Below are positions 15,903-18,642 of a stretch of 18,642 bases of DNA, piece by piece. Numbering within the stretch: the stretch's first letter is position 1; the number at the start of each line of letters is the position of its first letter. The notes under the pieces are model-generated. The model searched no databases and was not told the origin of the DNA. It saw only the letters and a list, made by a program, of their open reading frames with translations. Source of the DNA: an uncultured Lachnospiraceae bacterium (GTDB lineage Bacteria > Bacillota > Clostridia > Lachnospirales > Lachnospiraceae); the NCBI GenBank assembly GCA_910588825.1, contig CAJURF010000073.1:1-18642 (forward strand), in the 5' to 3' direction. The position numbers and the translations under genes were made by a program.

Positions 15903-17402
15903 ATGGAGAAAAAATATATCATGGCTATGGACCAGGGAACCACCAGCTGCAGGGCTATATTGTTTGATAAAAATGGCAGAATATGCAGTATGGCACAAAA
16001 AGAGTTCCCGCAGTATTATCCCAGGCCGGGCTGGGTGGAGCATGACCCCATGGAGATCTGGTCTTCCCAGCTCAGCGTATCCACAGAGGCCATGAGCAGG
16101 ATTCGGGCGTCAGCAGAGGAAATTGCGGCAATTGGGATTACCAATCAGAGAGAAACCACCATTGTGTGGGATAAATATACGGGAAATCCTGTTTATCCCG
16201 CCATCGTCTGGCAGTGCAGGCGGACGGCCGGCATGGTAGAGGAGTTGTGTGAGAAAGGATTTGACGGGGTTTTGCGGGAACGCACCGGATTAGTGCCGGA
16301 TGCTTACTTTTCCGCCACAAAGGTTAAATGGATTCTGGACCATGTAAAAGGGGCAAAAAGCCGGGCGCAAAAAGGAGAGCTGTTGTTTGGAACTGTGGAT
16401 ACCTGGCTGATTTGGAATCTGACTAAGGGAAAGGTTCATGTGACAGATTACACCAATGCGTCCCGTACTATGTTGTATGATATCCATAAGCTGCAGTGGG
16501 ATGAGGAAATATTGGATATGTTGGAAATTCCCAGGCAGATGCTCCCCCAGGTGGAGCCGTCCAGCAGAATATATGGGTATACAGACATTCTGGGAAGTTC
16601 TATTCCCATCGGCGGTGCGGCGGGTGACCAGCAGGCAGCTTTGTTCGGCCAGTGCTGTGTGAAGCCGGGAGATGTGAAAAACACCTATGGGACAGGCTGT
16701 TTTCTGCTGATGTATACCGGCGGGAAGCCCATTGTGTCTCAGCATGGTCTGCTGACCACCATTGCCGTGGATGAGAAAGGAAAACCGGCATATGCCCTGG
16801 AGGGCAGTGTGTTTGTAGCCGGAGCCGCCATCCAGTGGCTGCGGGATGAGCTGGGAATCATTGGGAAAGCCTCTGATTCAGAAAGATGCTGCCAGGCTGT
16901 GGAAGATACCAACGGAGCCTATCTGGTACCTGCATTTACAGGGATGGGCGCTCCGTACTGGAAACAGGATGCCAGGGGTGTCATGGTGGGGCTCACCCGG
17001 GGTGTGAGTAAGAATCATATGGTGCGGGCGGCCGTGGAGTCCCTTGCCTATCAGGTATACGACCTGATTGGGGCCATGGAACGGGAATCCAGGATTCAGC
17101 TCAGAGAGCTGAAAGTGGACGGAGGAGCCAGCGCCAACGATTTTCTGATGCAGTTTCAGGCGGATATTTTGAATGCCTGTGTGGTACGGCCCAGCTGCAT
17201 TGAGACCACGGCATTGGGTGCCGCTTATCTGGCAGGGCTGGCTGCCGGGTACTGGGACAGTATGGAGGAGATCCGGAAAAACTGGTCCATACAGGCACAG
17301 TTTAAGCCAGACATGGACGAAGAAACACGGCAGAGACGGCTGGGAGGCTGGAGACGGGCAGTGAAGACTGCGCTGAGCTGGGAGGCAGAAGACACGCTCT
17401 AG
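15903..17402 (+). CDS. glpK: Glycerol kinase
   Basis: This 499-residue FGGY-family kinase phosphorylates glycerol to glycerol 3-phosphate, which enters glycolysis or lipid synthesis. Motifs: N-terminal phosphate loop MDQGTTSCRAILFD (9-22), NQRETTIVW (81-89, R83), catalytic Asp242 in AGDQQAALFG, NTYGTGCF (260-267), FTGMGAPYW (345-353) and the C-terminal DGGASANDFLMQFQAD. Length matches E. coli (502). The ATG at 15903 is chosen because GGAGG ends 5 nt before it; the ATG at 15891 would overlap that site. The His that the PTS protein HPr phosphorylates in many Firmicute enzymes (YHFYG region) appears here as Arg222 (SRIYG). No glpF, glpD or CcpA site is nearby. It ends at a strong terminator. Confidence 0.96.
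   Translation: MEKKYIMAMDQGTTSCRAILFDKNGRICSMAQKEFPQYYPRPGWVEHDPMEIWSSQLSVSTEAMSRIRASAEEIAAIGITNQRETTIVWDKYTGNPVYPAIVWQCRRTAGMVEELCEKGFDGVLRERTGLVPDAYFSATKVKWILDHVKGAKSRAQKGELLFGTVDTWLIWNLTKGKVHVTDYTNASRTMLYDIHKLQWDEEILDMLEIPRQMLPQVEPSSRIYGYTDILGSSIPIGGAAGDQQAALFGQCCVKPGDVKNTYGTGCFLLMYTGGKPIVSQHGLLTTIAVDEKGKPAYALEGSVFVAGAAIQWLRDELGIIGKASDSERCCQAVEDTNGAYLVPAFTGMGAPYWKQDARGVMVGLTRGVSKNHMVRAAVESLAYQVYDLIGAMERESRIQLRELKVDGGASANDFLMQFQADILNACVVRPSCIETTALGAAYLAGLAAGYWDSMEEIRKNWSIQAQFKPDMDEETRQRRLGGWRRAVKTALSWEAEDTL
17392..17401. repeat. ACACGCTCTA repeat at end of glpK
   Basis: This sequence encodes the last residues and part of the stop of glpK. It is the exact reverse complement of 18588-18597. 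The similarity extends with one insertion into AGGAA on both sides. The two copies thus flank the carbamate kinase gene as inverted repeats. Confidence 0.4.
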
Positions 17403-17405
17403 AGG

Positions 17406-17438
17406 AAAAAAGGTGCCAGAAGACTTGGCACCTTTTTT
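17406..17438 (+). terminator. Rho-independent terminator of the car-uppP-glpK unit
   Basis: AAAAAAGGTGCCA (17406-17418) pairs perfectly with TGGCACCTTTTTT (17426-17438) around a 7-nt loop. It starts 3 nt after the glpK stop. Confidence 0.93.
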
Positions 17439-17470
17439 ATCGTATAGGAAACTTCGTTCCCTATACGATA
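17438..17470. repeat. Perfect 11-bp hairpin next to the glpK terminator
   Basis: TATCGTATAGG (17438-17448) pairs with CCTATACGATA (17460-17470). It begins at the last T of the glpK terminator. On the plus strand it is followed by AAAACC; on the minus strand by AAAAAAGG. It may be a second termination element or part of a repeated extragenic sequence. Confidence 0.55.
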
Positions 17471-17538
17471 AAACCCTCCGGGGGATGCGCACTACGCGCT
17501 AAGGAAGATGGCTGCTGGCGCAGCCGCGCTCCGGCGCG
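17471..17538. repeat. GC-rich run of small hairpins
   Basis: Short arms follow one another: CCC/GGG (17474-17483), GCGC/GCGC (17487-17499), GGCTGC-TGGC-GCAGCC (17510-17525) and CGCGC-TCCG-GCGCG (17525-17538). The base composition is richer in GC than the flanking genes. The stretch resembles an extragenic repeat or structured RNA rather than simple terminators. Confidence 0.4.
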
Positions 17539-17563
17539 AAGAATCCGGCAGAGCCGGATTCTT
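17539..17563 (-). terminator. Hairpin terminator of the carbamate kinase gene
   Basis: AAGAATCCGGC (17539-17549) pairs perfectly with GCCGGATTCTT (17553-17563) around a 3-nt loop. It lies 10 nt beyond the carbamate kinase stop codon on the minus strand. The T-run is short. Confidence 0.7.
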
Positions 17564-17573
17564 TCTTGTCGGG

Positions 17574-18506
17574 TTATTGGATAATAGTTCCGGTTTTCCC
17601 CAGGTAACCGGCTTTGGCATGAGGGATATCTGTGATGATGGCCCTGCGGTCTTTGCCGTTTTCTACAAAAGAGACTCCGGCCTCGAATTTGGGAAGCATG
17701 GAGCCCGGGGCGAAATGGCCTTCTGCCATATATCTTTTTGCATCTTCCACAGAGATGGTTTCCAGGAAAGTCTCCTTGTCTGTTCCCATATGCAGGCTGA
17801 CCTTCTCCACACTGGTTAGAATCAGCAGGTCATCGGCATTTATAAGTTCAGCCAGCTTGCCGCAGAGCAGGTCCTTTTCGATGACAGCGCTGGCACCTTT
17901 CAATTCTATACCCTGTTCCATGACCGGAATTCCGCCGCCGCCCCCTGCGATGACCACCTGGTCTGCTGCCAGCAGGACTTTCACGGCATCCAATTCTACA
18001 ATGGAGTGGGGCTTGGGGGCGGCCAAAATTCTCTTGTAGCTTCCGTCCTCCAATTCCGTTACGAAATTTCCTTTCTTTTCTTCCTCTTCTGCCTCATCCT
18101 TGGTGAGAGGCCGTCCGATGATTTTTTCCGGTTCAGCAAAAGCATCGTCGTAAGGGTCAATGGTCACCTGTGTCAGTATGGTACACACTGGTTTGTAAAT
18201 ACCCCGGGAGATCAGCTCTGCCCGGATGGAATTTTGCAGGTCATAGCCGATATAACCCTGGCTCATGGCGGAACACACGGACATGGGGGCAAATGTATAA
18301 TTAGGATGGGATTTGCCGAATTCGTTCATGGCGGTGTGGATCATGCCCACCTGAGGAGCGTTGCTGTGGGAAATGACTACTTTTAACCCCTGTTCAACCA
18401 GATCGGCGATTGCTTTGGCAGACGCTTTTGTGGCTTCTTTCTGCTCTGGCAGTGTGGTTCCCAATGCCCTGTGTCCCAGAGCAGCCACTACTGTTCGATC
18501 ACTCAT
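17574..18506 (-). CDS. arcC: Carbamate kinase, YqeA-like variant
   Basis: This 310-residue amino-acid-kinase-family protein should transfer phosphate between carbamoyl phosphate and ADP, making ATP, carbon dioxide and ammonia. The fold is clear: MSVCSAMSQGYIGYDLQ (75-91), LTQVTIDPYDDAF (111-123), Lys128, GGGGGIPV (188-195), Lys211-Asp212 in VIEKD, and HFAPGSMLPK (264-273). Two phosphate-binding motifs are changed: the usual ALGGNA is ALGHRA (9-14) and HGNGPQVG is HSNAPQVG (47-54). It most resembles YqeA-type kinases of anaerobic purine or ureide breakdown, but no such genes are in the window. The start at 18506 has AAGGA 7 nt upstream and fits family length; an in-frame TTG at 18548 overlaps the -10. 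It is convergent with glpK. Confidence 0.9.
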   Translation of the reverse strand: MSDRTVVAALGHRALGTTLPEQKEATKASAKAIADLVEQGLKVVISHSNAPQVGMIHTAMNEFGKSHPNYTFAPMSVCSAMSQGYIGYDLQNSIRAELISRGIYKPVCTILTQVTIDPYDDAFAEPEKIIGRPLTKDEAEEEEKKGNFVTELEDGSYKRILAAPKPHSIVELDAVKVLLAADQVVIAGGGGGIPVMEQGIELKGASAVIEKDLLCGKLAELINADDLLILTSVEKVSLHMGTDKETFLETISVEDAKRYMAEGHFAPGSMLPKFEAGVSFVENGKDRRAIITDIPHAKAGYLGKTGTIIQ

Positions 18507-18520
18507 AGGTTTTTCCTTTC

Positions 18521-18534
18521 TTAGAGTGTGTTTG
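18521..18534. repeat. TTAGAGTGTGTTTG, proximal copy
   Basis: This is identical to 18587-18600 except for one base, in the same orientation and 66 nt apart. It lies in the carbamate kinase leader, next to the ribosome site. Confidence 0.55.
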
Positions 18535-18547
18535 TGTTTTCTTAACA

Positions 18548-18576
18548 ATTATAGTAGGGGGACGGGTAAAAAGCAA
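18548..18576 (-). promoter_or_regulatory. Predicted promoter of the carbamate kinase gene
   Basis: On the minus strand TTGCTT (18571-18576) and a perfect TATAAT (18548-18553) are 17 nt apart. The leader is about 35 nt. The two TTAGAG-YGTGTTTG repeats bracket this promoter. Confidence 0.75.
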
Positions 18577-18586
18577 GTGTAGTTCC

Positions 18587-18642
18587 TTAGAGCGTGTTTG
18601 AAAATTGCTTTATGTCAACCGTGCGTCACAATTTGTACCCAA
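18587..18642. repeat. TTAGAGCGTGTTTG repeat running to the window end
   Basis: The first 11 nt match 1520-1530 exactly. The similarity continues loosely (TTATGT follows in both). The sequence beyond has no gene and probably continues past the window. It may be the end of a dispersed intergenic repeat. Confidence 0.4.

Overview
The window looks like chromosomal DNA from an anaerobic Firmicute, most likely a member of the Lachnospiraceae (Clostridia). The signs are AGGAGG-type ribosome sites, mixed AT/GC codon use, a UppP and a YqeA-like carbamate kinase of Gram-positive or anaerobe type, and a secreted protein that combines cohesin, dockerin and BspA-like leucine-rich repeat modules. The genus cannot be read from the sequence alone.

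Region 1 (1-7300, all genes on the minus strand) is the accessory and most unusual part. A small secreted protein (6849-7277) is transcribed ahead of a 1628-residue secreted subtilisin-like protease (1809-6695). The small protein is a free-standing copy of the protease's own propeptide (about 40 of 95 residues identical, no gaps). Behind the protease domain lie an Ig-like domain, four CUB-like domains, cohesin-dockerin-cohesin, a surface-repeat domain and a very basic LRR_5-like tail. A perfect 13-bp hairpin ends this unit. Downstream is a 492-residue HTH regulator of unknown class (4-1482). Its predicted promoter has two TGTGGGCA motifs just upstream, and a third copy lies upstream of the inhibitor/protease unit.

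Region 2 (7560-10230, plus strand) is a three-gene unit: a divergent ClpX with zinc-binding domain and ClpP-binding IGF loop but without the RKH loop, a coiled-coil/zinc-ribbon protein, and a divergent signal peptidase II (LspA). It ends at a hairpin shared with the convergent tRNA-Leu(CAG) gene.

Region 3 (10500-17440, plus strand) is an operon-like run of carA, carB, uppP and glpK with gaps of -1, 23 and 36 nt. It has a predicted sigma-70-type promoter and a 150-nt leader with mutually exclusive pairings. It makes carbamoyl phosphate (arginine and pyrimidines), recycles undecaprenyl pyrophosphate for the cell wall, and phosphorylates glycerol.

Region 4 (17440-18642) holds a string of hairpins and, convergent to glpK, a carbamate kinase gene whose usual GGN and HGNGPQ motifs are changed. 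Short repeats (ACACGCTCTA) flank this gene in inverted orientation, and another copy lies upstream of the regulator at the other end of the window.
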